A stretch of DNA of 64,000 bases from Metarhizium brunneum (GCF_013426205.1 NC_089422.1:6138001-6202000); one strand, 5' to 3'. Shown: positions 10,957-23,037, numbered from the stretch's first letter. The notes: a model not told the origin generated them from the letters alone. Program-made: numbers and translations.

Positions 10957-13340
10957 CTACCAAGCCCAGAGTACCTTGTGGTGAAGGGTCCTTGCACCCA
11001 ATCGCTCGAATTCAAAGGGAGTGATCCACGAGTCGTTCGTCGAAAGCTTGGCAAATACACTGGCTCCCTTCCAAGCGACGACTTGCTCATCCATATCCCT
11101 GGCACTTCTGCTCACCAAGATCCTGTCGTACAAATCTGGCCGTCTGGCCTTGATTTTCTCTTCCAAGACCACCGTGAATTGGGGAATCTTTGAACCGCCT
11201 CCAATAACCATGATGCTGCCCAACAAGTCACGAAGTTTCTTATCATCGCCCTTGGCTGCGTTTTGGATACTGGTCAGAATGGCAATATCGAGAGGGGCCA
11301 TGGGAAGAACGCCATCTCTTTCAACAGCGATGTCAGTCGCGCTCCGCGCATTAGAGTCCACAAATATGCCAGACGGCGCTTGTGAGTACTGAGACTGTTG
11401 TCCAGGGACCGGCGTACCCGTAGCGCGAGAGCCACTTGGAGCAGGGCTGTCTACGTTTAGGGCTTCCTTTCCAGCTCCAAAGATGTAGGGCGCTGGGGTC
11501 CCATTTCCCTCGGGAGCTGGAGAGCCAGCATGAGAGCCAGCCGGCGTACCATTTACTCCATTCTCACCCTTGCCGAGAAAGTTGAATGGCTGAGATCGTT
11601 CTTTGCTGGGCGTCGAAACTTCTAGTTGCGACTGTGACTGTGAATGCGACGGGCCGTTGGCAGCTGACATGATCGAGGGTTTCACCAAGGCCAAGACGGC
11701 AAGCTGGGCAGCTGAGGTCGGATCGTCAGGGATTTCGACATCATACGCATTATATGAGCGCTCAACCAGTTTCCGTCGTCCTCGAAGCTTGGCGCTATTG
11801 TCAAATATTGAGGGGTCAAACACACCCATAGCCGACAGAATGACTTCGTCATAAGTCTTGAAGGTATATTTCCGAGTCGACTGGTTGGGGGCTCGGACGT
11901 GAAAGTTGTAAAGCTGCACAGAAATGTCGGCTTGAGACATGGTACAGTGTTTGATCTTCAGCTCCTCGGCCAAGAGGAAGTCGTATCGTCTTTGTAGATT
12001 GATGTCCTGATAGGGGAAGTTGTCGTAAAGCATCATCTTGATAAAAGTCTCGGTGATGTCGTACCCGCCATATTTCATGTTAATTCTAGAGTCCTCGATG
12101 CAGAGACCGTCTTCCACACAAGTGACCGACGTCTTCTGTGCGCCAACATCTACAACGCAAGCCTGGGTATACCCGGCACCAAACGTAGCCGCAATGCCCT
12201 CCTGAACGAAACAAACCTTGTTGAATTCGAACCAAGTCATACAAGATCGCAAAATTTGCTCGACATACTTCTTGTCGTAAAGATCCGGGATGACAAACAC
12301 ACAACTGTATTGTTGCCACTCGCTGTTGGTAGTCAAGCCGAGTTCTTGACGAAGTGCCTTGTCCAGTAACGTCTCAAAGTCATCGTACAGGTGCTCCTGG
12401 CTGGAATACTCGTCCTCGTTCCACCACCCATAACGTAACGGCCACCAGAGTTTGAACTTGGGATCGGAGTCATCCGGCACACGCAGGGCATCGTTTCCAA
12501 TGAAGCAAGAGGCCAGCGAATCGGGGTCTTCGAGCGTCTTAACGTCGGTCCACTCTATCTCCAAGGGGTCGTTGTGTTTCTCGATAATTTCTGGCTCCGT
12601 GCGCCGATTAAAAGTTTGGACCAATTCCTTAGAATTTGGCAAAACTTTTCTCTTGTTGGCGCGCATCTCAGACTTCAATTCGCTGCACATTTTTGAATAC
12701 TTTTTGGACCACTCTTCGCCGTACTGCTGATCGGTCGTCTTGGCCTCGAACTGACGTCGTGGCAGGGCCTCGTACATCTCAGCCTCTGTCTGCGGAAATT
12801 TCGTTGCCAATGTGGTTGGAATCGTCCTGGGAAGAGCATCGCCGGCGAAACCTATCCGAAGGTTCTGGCTGCCGGGATGGATGACGATGATGCGCGATGG
12901 ATCAACACCACCAGATGGTGTCGCAGCGCCATCTTCCTCTGTCAGATCGGGAACAGGCAGGGGGAGCTCGCCATTTGCAGGCTTGGACAAGAGGCGATCG
13001 CGGTCTCTGGCGCCTTGGACAAGTCGGTCGCGGGTCGCATCGTTCTGAAGGCGCAGGGCTAGAACTTGATCATCCCGCTTCATGTAGTCGCTAATGAATG
13101 TGAGCACGGGCTGTTTTCGATATAGAGACTCGAGTCAGACTAACGTATAGTAGTTCTTCTGGTTAATTGGGGCGACATCCGGCCAGGTTGTGAGCTTCAT
13201 GCCATTATCAGTTCTCTCCAACCCTTGCATAGAAAGTCAGTAAACCAACCCGTCGCCGCAGGTACACACAGGTATGCATGCTTCTTGAGAAAGGACTTAC
13301 CCTCCCTGAGGAGAACTCTCTCGGACACCTTTCCGACCAT
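10957..13340 (-). CDS. ARP8: Actin-related protein Arp8, INO80 chromatin-remodelling subunit
   Basis: Three exons, 13340-13301, 13223-13145 and 13090-10957, give 750 aa. The two small 5' exons supply MVGKVSERVLLREG and LERTDNGMKLTTWPDVAP, the conserved fungal Arp8 start, joined to DYMKRDDQVLALRLQN. The protein has the divergent actin fold: IIVIHPGSQNLRIGFAGDAL (phosphate 1 region), VVDVGAQKTSVTCVEDGL (phosphate 2 region), YGGYDITETF, and IMVIGGGSKIPQF near the C-terminus. A long Ser/Pro-rich insertion (about residues 530-640) interrupts the actin fold, as in other Arp8 proteins. In INO80, Arp8 works with Arp4 and nuclear actin to bind nucleosomes and linker DNA during remodelling and repair. 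Introns are 54 and 77 nt. The gene shares a 595-bp upstream region with the divergent oxygenase gene. Confidence 0.95.
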
Positions 13341-13935
13341 TTTAATATCTTTGCCCTTGCCGAGGCACACCAGCCAGTTGGTGGGGTTGTATTGATGCGA
13401 TGAAGAGGCAATCGAGATCAATGGTTAGACCAAGACTCGAGGCTCAAAGGGTTCGAATGGCCGCGAATTTCCCGACGCGCACTTGAAGACTTCATGTTGG
13501 TGGTGCCAATGTCACAGCGTTGACACCACTGGCGGGTGGGTCCTACTGCTGCCCCCCAAGTGCTGGCAGTGTGTTCTGTGTTCTCCATGTACCCCGGCCA
13601 AATGTTTATCCGGCGGTTGGCGTGTGCTAATTGCAGTCTGGTGCGCCTCTAAACCTTCCCCAGCTTCTCCAAAAAGTCAACCCTGAGGTCGAGGAAGAGT
13701 CAGAAAGACAACAGAAGCATCACGTTTCCTAATAAACAAGGCAATATTGCCCCCTATCATCTGAACCCTACATAAATTGATCTATTTTTTAACCGCCATC
13801 TCTCGTCAACGGGACCGTGGAGTGAATCGGCCCCGTTTTGCCCGATTTTGTAGTTCTACTTCATATATATTCTTCCTACGCAGGTCAATGATTGTGCGCC
13901 AATCGTGAATCCACTACCTTCAGCGTAATCTTACG
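13341..13935. promoter_or_regulatory. Shared upstream region between ARP8 and the MpaB-type oxygenase gene
   Basis: These two divergent genes start 595 bp apart, so both promoters must lie here unless they extend into the neighbouring gene. I saw no clear shared operator. A TTCATATATATTC stretch near 13859-13872 could serve the plus-strand gene as an AT-rich core element, but this is only suggestive. Confidence 0.4.
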
Positions 13936-15508
13936 ATGATGGCATTCAATTTGACCGTCTCAAGCCTCTACCGTCAAGTTGCTGACCATGGGTCTTTTCG
14001 TGTTCTTTCATGGGGCCAAATCTCGCTAATCGCATTTGTGTCCTACGTCTCACTCTGCTCATTTCTTCGTTTTCGGCGCGTCAACAAGCTACGCCAACGA
14101 TATCCGTACCCGGATCGTGCATCCCTAGCGCAAATGACGAACGAGGAAGCCCAGGTCATTGTGCAAAATATCTGTTCATACGAGTTTCCCTACTTTTTTG
14201 ACCTTTCGCAGCAATATGCGTTATTCAGGGTAGGTCAAACCTCTGCCCCTGCAGGCGATGTTACATCGCAGTATTGTCTAATGAATTGGGCAGACCTACG
14301 CAGTGGAAAATATAGCCAAGCTGCTTGTTTCCGTAAGTGACCTGAGCAAGTCTGACCAATCTCCAAAGAGGTAAGTTTCTATTTTGACCGACCCATTCAT
14401 CGCATTGTCATCTGGCATTCTGACGATGCTGACTGTTGGTAGATACGAAGACACTGAAATCATATTTGTTTGGTACGGTATTTACACCCGATACTCTGTC
14501 TCATGTTCATGTTAACTAACAAATCCTCACGTCAATTTATTGCAGCTTTGCCCACTATGCTCCAACTTCGTCGATGCTGCGGAAGGCGGTAGCACGCATG
14601 AACTACCTACATGCTCCATATATTAAGTCAGGAAGGATTCTGAATAAAGACCTCCTCTACGTTCTTTCTACTGCCATGTCGGAACCCGAGAGGTTCATGC
14701 GTCTATACGAATGGAGACCGCTTTTGGAAATGGAAGTTGCCGCAGTCGCCTCAGTCTGGAAATACGTAGGAGACTTGATGGAGATTGACTATGAAGCAGA
14801 GCTCGGTAAAAACCAGTGGAGAGATGCAATCGAGTTCCTGGACGACGTTTCACAATGGGCGAGCAAATACGAAGAGCAGTACATGCGGCCGATGGACGAG
14901 GTTGCGCAACTGGGATCTGTTCTCATGGACTTGCTGTTGTCTGCTTACCCTAGAGCTTTACGGCCCCTAGGATATCAGATCGTGATGGTGTTGATGGGCG
15001 CGAGGATGCGATATGCTTTCCGGCAAGTCAGCAACCACAAAGCTTCTCAGACTTATTATTATACGTCCAAGATCTACATTCTAACTTGTTTTCTTGACCC
15101 AGTTTCCCCGAGCCTGGTGTCGCCGTGTGCGCGCTCACTTACACACTTCTCCTGCTACGGAAACTTTTCCTCCGATATCTCTCGCTGCCCAGATTCTGTC
15201 GTGTAGTTTTTGTTACCGAACCGGATCCGACAAGCAAACGAATGAAGCACCTCCATTACTTGAAGGAGCCGTGGTATACACCGGCGACTTTCTGGTGGCG
15301 CTGGGGACCAACTGCCTGGGCCAGGTGGGCGGCGGGAGGCATGGTCCCCGGTGATAATGAGGAGATGAAGCCTGAAGGATTTTTGTGGGAAGATATCGGG
15401 CCTCGAAGTACGATGGGAAAGGGTTCTGAAGAGACGGCAAAGCTTGAGGAAGTCGTGCAACAGCGGGCAACGGGGAAGTGCCCATTTGCTGTTCCGTCAA
15501 AGACTTGA
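13936..15508 (+). CDS. MpaB/rubber-oxygenase family protein, ER-type membrane oxygenase
   Basis: Five exons, 13936-14229, 14294-14370, 14443-14472, 14546-15022 and 15103-15508, give 427 aa. The last intron is GC-AG (donor GCAAGT, branch CTAAC, acceptor CCCAG); only that choice keeps frame. Exon 3 is 30 nt. The protein starts with a hydrophobic segment (about residues 28-45, ISLIAFVSYVSLCSFL), then carries the family landmarks EFPYFFDLSQQYALFRTYAV, RYEDTEIIF, ARMNYLHAPY (His156), DLLYVLS, YEWRPLLEMEVAAV, and near the end EPWYTPATFWWRWGP and GFLWEDIGP. The prototype, MpaB, is a membrane-bound oxygenase that cleaves a prenyl side chain in mycophenolic acid synthesis. Most fungal relatives are uncharacterised. 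No prenyltransferase or polyketide synthase is nearby, so a secondary-metabolite role is not supported by context. A second ATG one codon downstream (13939) is equally possible as start. Confidence 0.87.
15023..15102 (+). other. Non-canonical GC-AG intron
   Basis: This 80-nt intron in the MpaB-type gene begins GCAAGT and ends TTGACCCAG, with CTAAC about 20 nt before the acceptor. The splice CG|T yields an Arg codon and continues in the conserved C-terminal frame. The nearby GTCAGC at 15027 would leave the wrong phase for this acceptor. Confidence 0.8.
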
Positions 15509-16270
15509 ATAATATTGACTCTGTATAGAGTAAGGGATTTCTTTGTATATCCAACATGTGGTTTATGAATTCCATGTCATATCTGTCTGCACTGAATATG
15601 TTTTGTTGCTATTTTTGCGCGCTCAGCACTTTGGAGTAGTTCCCGGCTGCATATTACTCTACGCAGTCAAAAGGGTTCGGGTCTTATAATAGTTACGGGC
15701 CAACTGTGCCGCCAATTCCATCAGCCTCTGCAGAATTGAGTTTTTTTCAAGAGCTACCCCCAATAACCGCAGCAACTACATTTTCATGGCAAAACGGCCA
15801 ATGCTCGATACACGCGTGTTCAGGCACCCGTTTGTCGAGGGAGGTGTCACCTGACGTCACCACCTCCAATGACGACGCCACGTTCCTGTGGCCGGATTCT
15901 GTCTCGGTGCGTGGCGTGAAAAGTTACACTTGTCAACTTTTCTCTGTGACAACGCCTGATTGAAAAAGGTTCCCGCAAATCCTCTGAATCTACGTGGCAT
16001 ACCGGCCTGACACGACGCTCCGATCTGGCCCTGATGCCGGTTCCCTTTTCTCGCTCACTCACAACTTTGCCAGGGTGACACGACGACGCAGCTTCATACG
16101 GCAAACCGCGGTTCTGCACACGGCGCCCTTGCATCTGCACACGCAACGTCAACTCGGCTGATTTCGTCCCCAACTGGCTGCAGCAAAACAAAGGAAAATC
16201 CCGGAGAAAAAATCTGGACAATTCTACCGAGTGATCTTTGCCACGATATTTCCTTCTATTTTCTTCCAAC
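15509..16270. other. Intergenic region with CRE-like site, no gene seen
   Basis: This holds the 3' flank of the oxygenase gene and the upstream region of the proline-rich gene on the same strand. The only notable element is a perfect TGACGTCA palindrome, listed separately. Confidence 0.5.
15852..15859. promoter_or_regulatory. CRE-type palindrome TGACGTCA
   Basis: A perfect TGACGTCA lies about 410 bp upstream of the proline-rich gene's start codon. This is the classical binding palindrome of ATF/CREB-type bZIP factors in fungi. Whether it is used here is inference from the motif alone. Confidence 0.4.
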
Positions 16271-17011
16271 ATGGCGCCGATCCCAGTATATAGCTCTAGC
16301 CCTATTAACGCTGCTAAACCTGCGGGTGTGACTCCCAAGACGGCGGATTCAAACAAAGGCGGCCAAGCGCAGCTGGAGCCCCCCCAAACTAGTGGCGAAC
16401 AAGCCTTCTCGCCAGCTCAACCTGGAGCCAGGCCGATGCTGCCCAAGGCGACTGGCGCACCACAACCTGGAGGCCATGTCCTGGCTACACCAACACGAAC
16501 CAGCTCAGTGGGCAACAACCCCCCTCCACCGCAGCCTGGCGCTGTTCCTGTCCCTCCAGGCGGTGGCAGTGGAACGGGAAGCAATATCCCTCCTCCGCCA
16601 AGGGCCGGTGAATCACTCCAGAATCACCAGTCGCCACCAGTGACGACCATGCCTCCACAGATGGGCTATCAACCGCCTCGAGCACCTCTCCCTGTCCAGG
16701 CACGATCATCGACCACCGCCTCGACAGTAGGACCTCCGCCTCACTCTGGGCCACCGCCTCACTCTGGACCAGCCGGTGTCTCCGCACCTCTGCAGGGAAA
16801 CTACCCGACGGCGGGAATCTCACTGCCGGCAGGAGGCTACCAGCAAGATGTCAACGCGGCAGGGTACAACAGCTATCAAAGAGCAGAAAGGGCATATGAA
16901 GACGAAAGTGAGGCGAGCGTCTGGGACACGGCAAGGAAGTGGGCGGCGTCTGCGGGAGAGTCTCTGGCGGCCGCGGAAAGCGAAGTCTGGAAGAGAATCA
17001 ACAAGGACTAA
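16271..17011 (+). CDS. Proline-rich protein with amphipathic C-terminus, function unknown
   Basis: This is a single-exon frame of 246 aa. The ATG at 16271 is the first in frame; the codons before it lie in the leader. Residues 1-200 are low complexity, rich in Pro, Gly, Ser and Thr, with runs such as NNPPPPQPG, NIPPPPRAG and a duplicated PPPHSG. Such stretches commonly serve as SH3 or WW ligands. The end is different: SVWDTARKWAASAGESLAAA then SEVWKRIN, a short predicted amphipathic helix with spaced Trp residues that looks like the conserved part of the protein. I do not recognise a named family. It could be a cytoplasmic adaptor or a membrane-associated peripheral protein. Coding status is supported by the even reading frame, codon use and the structured C-terminus. 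Confidence 0.75.
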   Translation: MAPIPVYSSSPINAAKPAGVTPKTADSNKGGQAQLEPPQTSGEQAFSPAQPGARPMLPKATGAPQPGGHVLATPTRTSSVGNNPPPPQPGAVPVPPGGGSGTGSNIPPPPRAGESLQNHQSPPVTTMPPQMGYQPPRAPLPVQARSSTTASTVGPPPHSGPPPHSGPAGVSAPLQGNYPTAGISLPAGGYQQDVNAAGYNSYQRAERAYEDESEASVWDTARKWAASAGESLAAAESEVWKRINKD

Positions 17012-18817
17012 TAAATGGGGGAACCACACCCAAAGGTGGCACAAATGAGTGGTGTAAACTATGGGCAAGGCAGTGGTGAATAGCTGACTCTCTCTAGTGT
17101 TCACAGAGCTGGCTGTTGGGAAGGGGAGGCAACAGGGTGCCGAAGAGCCCGCGGCCTCTGCAGGTCAACTACCGGGTGTCGTGGAGATGGACGAGTTGAA
17201 CGCGCCGTTTGTGTTGTATGTACATACATGGATGCTGGACACTTTGGAAAAAGGCAAGGACAAGGTCGGTATCTACGACACTAGTTTCGGCGGTTTCGAC
17301 CATACAGGTGGGGAAGACATCGTGGAAGACGAGGCAGATCAAACACTCGCAGCATCGTGAGGGGGGTGACAGGGCCATGGAAGAGACCCTGCCCAATCCA
17401 TAGAGAGGCAAGGACATGAGGCCATTGTGGAGTATAAGCAACCCAATCTGTATTACTACGGGCAAAAAGCCCTGTGAGGGGGACCGGATTCTCGCGGAAG
17501 ATGGTGTGCAGAGAAAATGGGCCTTGCCAGGATGGATTCGCCTGTGAGACATTTGGAATAGTACATGTAGACACTTTCTTGATGAGCGCAAGGCATATCA
17601 TATCTTGTTTGTACCGTTTCCCTCGTGGCAAGGCAACGTTGCAGTGTAGTCAGTTGAGGAAATATCAAGAAGAGGGCTTTTTTTGAATATCCCGCCCGCG
17701 GCTTCATCTGGGTCCTGATGGGTATTTGGGACATCTCTGTGCCGTGGTTCGTCCAGAAAGTCGGGATGATGCGGCTTGGAACCCCCAGCTTTCCCCAAAG
17801 CAGACGCGAATCTTGTGCATGACTTACTCCACCAGCTGGACATGTCAGTGTCAGTGTCATCCGAAGCAACGGCGTTGACGACTCTCGTTAGTGAAGAAGA
17901 GATACGTAGTAGTACGGACGCTTTCATGGGCGTCTGGTTGATCCTTGTAGCGAGCACATTCTCTATCCAGCTGGAGCCAAGTATCAGCAATATACAATAT
18001 ATACAATACGTAGGCTTTGTAATCTAGAACCACCCACCGGCATGACAGTCGATACTATGGACAATATCGAGCTTCATGGGCAATATGAAATTACGCTTTG
18101 TACGGAACAGCCGCTGCGTCAAGCGTATCCTCCGCCTGGACCGCCACACGGTAGTTGCTGCGTGCTTTCCCACCTCCACGATGCAGGCACATCGATCAAC
18201 GGGCCTGGCGTGGAGTCAGGAACAGCAGATTCAGGTTGGCAGGCTGAGTCGCGCGGGACAACACAACACACCACCGCTGCGCTCCAAAAGTGGGAGCGAA
18301 CGAGATACTCGGCAGAATCGCGTGACGATGTAAGTTTGTTTGAGGAGAGCCTGGGATGCCCGGCAACGAGGATTTGCCCCCGGCTCGTAGATCCCGACGG
18401 TACGTACGGATGTACCGCTGTTCTTTTGTTCTTTTGTTCTTCCTGGCTTCACACACATACACACACTTGAGATGGATCTGAATCGTGCGCGTTTCTGATA
18501 CGGGACGGCTGAGTGTCGTCAGATCTAGTACGTACATGGAGTGAGTGGGTGGCGGTGCAGAGGGAGGTGGTGGGTGCTGTTTGTGTCGTTGGAGGGGGCG
18601 GCATGAAGTTCTTGACGATGTGCGCGATCGCCCTCTCCCCCCCTCCATCGCCCCGGCGGAGTGTTTTGTATGCAGTGCATGCCTACAGCTGGGGGGAGGG
18701 GCCGATGTGTTTGGTTGAGTATTTCCGAACAACACGATCTTGGATGGCTGTATGTATCTTGGTGTTGCGTGGCTCGTGCCTGCCTGTTTAGGAATGAGTA
18801 TCTGGGACATGGCATGC

Positions 18818-18829
18818 GTACCTAGGTAC
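18818..18829. repeat. 12-bp palindrome GTACCTAGGTAC
   Basis: A perfect palindrome with the CCTAGG core, related to the dispersed CTACCTAGGTAG family of this window. Confidence 0.7.
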
Positions 18830-19972
18830 AGAGGTATGTACAATAACAACGCATGTCCCTCTCTCTCGTTTTTAATTGGGGTTTATTTCTTATGGGCTGA
18901 ATCTGGATTTGCTCTTTTTTTTCTTCTTCGTCATGTTCATCAAATAAGATTGTACATTTGTAATCGTGCCCCCAGTCCCACGGCGCCAAGCTGTTCCCCA
19001 GTCCCCGTCCCCCCCCGAGGAGAACAGAAAAGATGCAGGCCTCGATACGGCGCACAGCACAGGCCAGTCTTGGTGTTTGCCAAGGCGCGACTCAAATTAA
19101 AGAAGAGGGAGGGAAAACCTGCTCTCGATATTGGTTCATCGCCCTCAGCGGACTCCATACTCTCCATTCGCCATGACTCTCTCCCACCATCGGATAATCT
19201 CCGTGTGTCTGGTCGTCGGAAAGCTGTTCCGAACTCACATTGACACCACCTCCCCCACATATGCAGACATCGATGTGCGCATGCAACAAGCCCAGCCAGC
19301 CCGTCAGTATAAAACGCCATGTTTCTCTGCAGATTCGTATATCAAAATATTAGCTCTTGGGGCATGCGAGCAATCGGCCAACCCGATCGCACCACCCCTC
19401 CCCAATTAGAACAAAACGAAATCCTCAGCGTGCCCGCCGTCAATCTCAGCCCATGGGCTCAACTCAAGTCTGAGCACAAGGGAAAGTTTCTTCTTTCCTT
19501 CTTTCCAGCATTCCACCAGCCACACCCCCCCTCCTTTTCAGCCCCCGGGAGCCACACACCCCCTTGCCGGTTCCCAGAAGCCCCCGAATCCTGGCAGCCA
19601 GGGTCGGAGACAGATCTGAGACGTTAAAGCCTTACAAGGCACACCCTTGTCCGACACATCGTGGCCAACGGGTCCAGGTCGGCCTGGCTTGGTGTGGGCT
19701 TGACAAGCTCACTCCCCACTTTTCTAGCGCCGTGCCCTGTTTTTCCCAAAAACTCCACCGTGCCTTCTTTTCGGGCGCGCAGGGCGGCCGTGTCACCTGC
19801 TGTGTGTGGAGTGTCCTGTCCCAAATGCCACCGCGCTTTCATCCGTTGTTGGGAGCCATATACGGGAGCCAAGGGGGCCAGGGTGCGTAAATTGTAATAG
19901 GAAATAAATTACGCGCTGGGCTGGACTGGGCTGTGCTCATCTTTACACGGGACAAGATGTTGAAAAAGTAAA

Positions 19973-19976
19973 ATGA

Positions 19977-19999
<23 letters not shown>
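19973..19999 (+). repeat. (ATG)9 microsatellite
   Basis: Nine perfect ATG units lie in non-coding sequence, likely length-polymorphic between strains. Confidence 0.95.
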
Positions 20000-20007
<8 letters not shown>

Positions 20008-20910
20008 CAACTGATAATGGTGATGAAAAATTACAATACACATCGTAGACACAGAACAAAACTACATCAAAAACAAGCCAATACAACCACCATCTAATTA
20101 ATGCACAACCCGCTCAAATTCAAAAAGTATATTAATCGGATCATTATCGAGCAAATCAAAACGATTTACAACTATTTGACCCCTCGCAAGCATTTACCTC
20201 TTTTGGGAATTCGGTCCTCTTTGACCCGGCAATTTTCTGTAACATCTTTGTGCTTGGACCCTTGGGTTACCTTTTGCTGCACCTATGTACATACATTAAA
20301 AAAGGTCCCTTTGCCTTGCCATCATGTAATTGGCTGCAATCGCCAATCGAGATCGATTGCAGCAGGGAGGTTTCTCGAGAGACGTCAAGCCGTGTCCATG
20401 CAATCACACGTCGACTATCCCCCCCCCTTCCCCTAAAACGAAAAAAGAAGTCATCACTGCTAGCTAAGCCAGCCTCAGTATTACATACATACATTGTACG
20501 CATCACAGGCAGGGTTGACGTCAAAACATTGCACAGGGTTTCCGTCCACATGTCGCTCAGTCTGGAACGACGGATCGCCATCCTATTGACGCATGACACA
20601 CTTATAATTATCCTTCAGGCATCCCAAGTCGCGCGCTAGTGCCCGTCTGGCAGGTTTGTTTTTTTGAGTGTGTCTTGTTCATTCTCGGCATTGCCTACGT
20701 TCCTCTTTTGTTCCATCTATCCATCCATTCATCACCCGGGGCCCTTCCCCGGTTCCTTGTGAAGTTGTGCCTGATGACGCCGCTTTTTCTCCAGCCACGA
20801 CAATTTCCAAATCCTCGTTCCTCCTTCTCCCTCCTGTACAGTATGGTTTGTATCTTCTTTGCGTCCCCCAAACGAATGAAATCACTTCATATCCCCTGCC
20901 ACAGTGCACT

Positions 20911-22460
20911 CTACGGCCTGGTCAATATGGCCGCTAGTTGCTTAGCCACCTCATCACCGACTTCCTTGGTGCCGGCGTTACCGCCCATGTCTTTCGTCCT
21001 GAGTCCTCCGTCGATGGCAGCCTTGACAGCAGTCTCGACAGCCTTGGCTTCCTCGGGTAAGTTTAACGAGTATCTCAGCATCATGGCAACCGACAATATG
21101 GTACCAAGAGGGTTTACAATGCCTTTGCCAGAGATATCGGGGGCGGAACCTGGGAGAAACAAGATCATACTTAGCAAATCGTACATAATCACCACTCCAT
21201 GATTGGCATTTTGGTGTAATTGTCATCCGCTATAGTGAAACTGAGATCGACAATATAGGTATAAGGGGTGGAGATACACCTACCGTGAATAGGCTCGTAG
21301 ATGCCATTGCATTTACCCTTGCCGTCTGGAATACCACTCAAGCTTGCGCTGGGCAAAAGTCCAATGCTGCCGGGAATGACACTAGCCTCGTCACTAATGA
21401 TATCACCAAAGAGATTGCTGGTGACAACAACCCCGTTTAAGCCCCGGGGGTTCTTGATAAGAATCATAGCGGCACTGTCAATCAGCTGATGCTCAACCTT
21501 GAGATCGGGAAACTCCCTCTCAAAGGTTTCAGTCATGACCTTCCGCCACAGGCGGCTGGTGGCCAGTACGTTGGCCTTGTCAAGAGACCAGACCGTCTTG
21601 TCTCCGCGGCCACGGGCGAGGAACCCGGCCAGACGCGCCACACGCTCAATTTCTGGACGTGAGTAGGGTTCCGAATCCCACGCAGTGCCTGATCCATCAT
21701 CTTCTTTACGATCACCAAAATAGATACCACCGGTCAACTCACGGACAATAACGAAATCGGTTCCTCGGCATATTTCAGCCTTGAGGGGTGACGAATCGAC
21801 GAGAGCCTCAGAGGCGAAGAAGCAAGGTCGTAAGTTTCCGTATGTTCCCATTTCCTTGCGTAGCTTCAGTAGGCCTTGCTCCGGTCGAACGGCACCGGTG
21901 CCCCATTTAGGACCACCAATTGCACCAAGCAGAACGGCGTCGGCTGAGTTGGCTGCATTAAGAGCTTCATCAGTCAACGGGGTGCCTGTGGTGTCGATGG
22001 AACACTAAGCAAGGTCAAGGGGGTGAGTGTGTCAGCACTATTACTTGGACTCCATTTCGTGCTCATAATCGAACCGCAGGACGAGGGAGTGACCTTCACG
22101 GTGTGTGGGACTTACACCTCCCAGCAAATGCTCTTTGAGCACAAATTTGCCAACGCTCGGTCTGTGTTGCTCAATCGCCTGGAGAATCTTTACAAGACAA
22201 CAACATTGAAGCGTTCATGTTAGCTTGACGGCCTTGGGACGCCTACTTTATTGCCAAGAAACACCAGATGAGATTCCTTGTCATAAGTGGGAATGAAACA
22301 CTTTACCTTGACGCCTTCGGCAACGACCTGCCCCGACCATCTCCTGTTAGCTGACAAAAAGTTCTCATTGGAGATTCGGGCTTCTGGGTGGAAGCACAGC
22401 TTAACGTACCTCGGGACCACAATGGTCGCCGGCAAATACCACAATGTTATGCTCTGCCAT
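20911..22460 (-). CDS. LEU2: 3-isopropylmalate dehydrogenase (leucine biosynthesis)
   Basis: Five exons, 22460-22410, 22327-22307, 22187-22116, 22004-21284 and 21149-20911, give 367 aa, the usual family length. The enzyme oxidises and decarboxylates 3-isopropylmalate to 2-oxoisocaproate with NAD+, the third dedicated step of leucine synthesis. Landmarks in order are [20 protein letters not shown] (nucleotide region), [40 protein letters not shown] (substrate Arg), [11 protein letters not shown] (catalytic Tyr), [13 protein letters not shown] (catalytic Lys), [25 protein letters not shown] (metal-binding Asp and family signature), and [18 protein letters not shown] (NAD pocket). Exon 2 is only 21 nt (VVAEGVK). 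All five exons join in phase and reproduce the family sequence without gaps. It may be one of two fungal paralogs. Confidence 0.95.
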
Positions 22461-23037
22461 CTTTCGGGATTTCGTAGCTAGGCCCCAATTGCACTTTTGT
22501 CGCGCTTCAAGAACTGGCTTTGTTGATGGAGGAATGATGGATGTCGGGTTGGTTGTTGCGGGCCGCCCGAGTCGCCGATAGGTGCTGCCCCTCCCCCACC
22601 AATCCGAGATCGGAGGTTAACATATTCCGTCTGGTACGATTGACCGACGAAGGTAGCGGAACCCGTCCACCCTCAACCACGTTTGTTTGCTCGTGTTGAC
22701 CGTCACGTCTCACATAACGATGGACAAACACGCCGCACTCACTGCAGTCAAGTGATGCAATTGTGCGCCCAGAGCAACAGGGCGCCACACCCGTTAGCCG
22801 GCGACGTGACCACTCGTAATTGACCAGGTTCTGAAGTTCGCACAAATATCGCCAGTATCAAAAGTTTGTCCTACAAAACACAGACCCCCCATCCCGCGGG
22901 CATGCCCCTCTTGACTCTTGAAGACTACTACTGAAAACGTTCTCGCTACTCGGGCAACAAAACAGAGGCGTCGACAGAGCACGATCCCCCCCAAATTAGT
23001 TAGGACAGCCCTGGTCTATATCAATTTAGCCCTTAAT

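Larger units (their letters stand above)
17012..20910. other. 3.9-kb intergenic region between convergent genes, no gene seen
   Basis: Many short ORFs cross this stretch on both strands, but none has recognisable domains or consistent coding character. It contains the palindrome GTACCTAGGTAC at 18818-18829 and an (ATG)9 microsatellite at 19973-19999. The 3' UTRs of the proline-rich gene and LEU2 occupy the ends. It is long for a convergent intergenic space, so a non-coding RNA or decayed sequence cannot be excluded. Confidence 0.5.

Noticed and set aside
11396..11640. Long Ser/Pro-rich stretch of ARP8 as a possible intron
   Set aside because: It stays in frame without good splice signals, and Arp8 proteins are known to have an insertion at this place.
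13441..13480. GGTTCGAAT-like sequence suggesting a tRNA B box
   Set aside because: No matching acceptor or T-stem pairing and no A box at proper distance; no tRNA called.
15027..15102. GTCAGC as an alternative donor for the last MpaB-type intron
   Set aside because: Would leave phase 0 where the acceptor at 15102 needs phase 2, shifting the conserved C-terminus out of frame.
18196..18849. 217-aa minus-strand ORF
   Set aside because: Composition follows local simple sequence (His/Pro/Arg runs); no domain or splice context.
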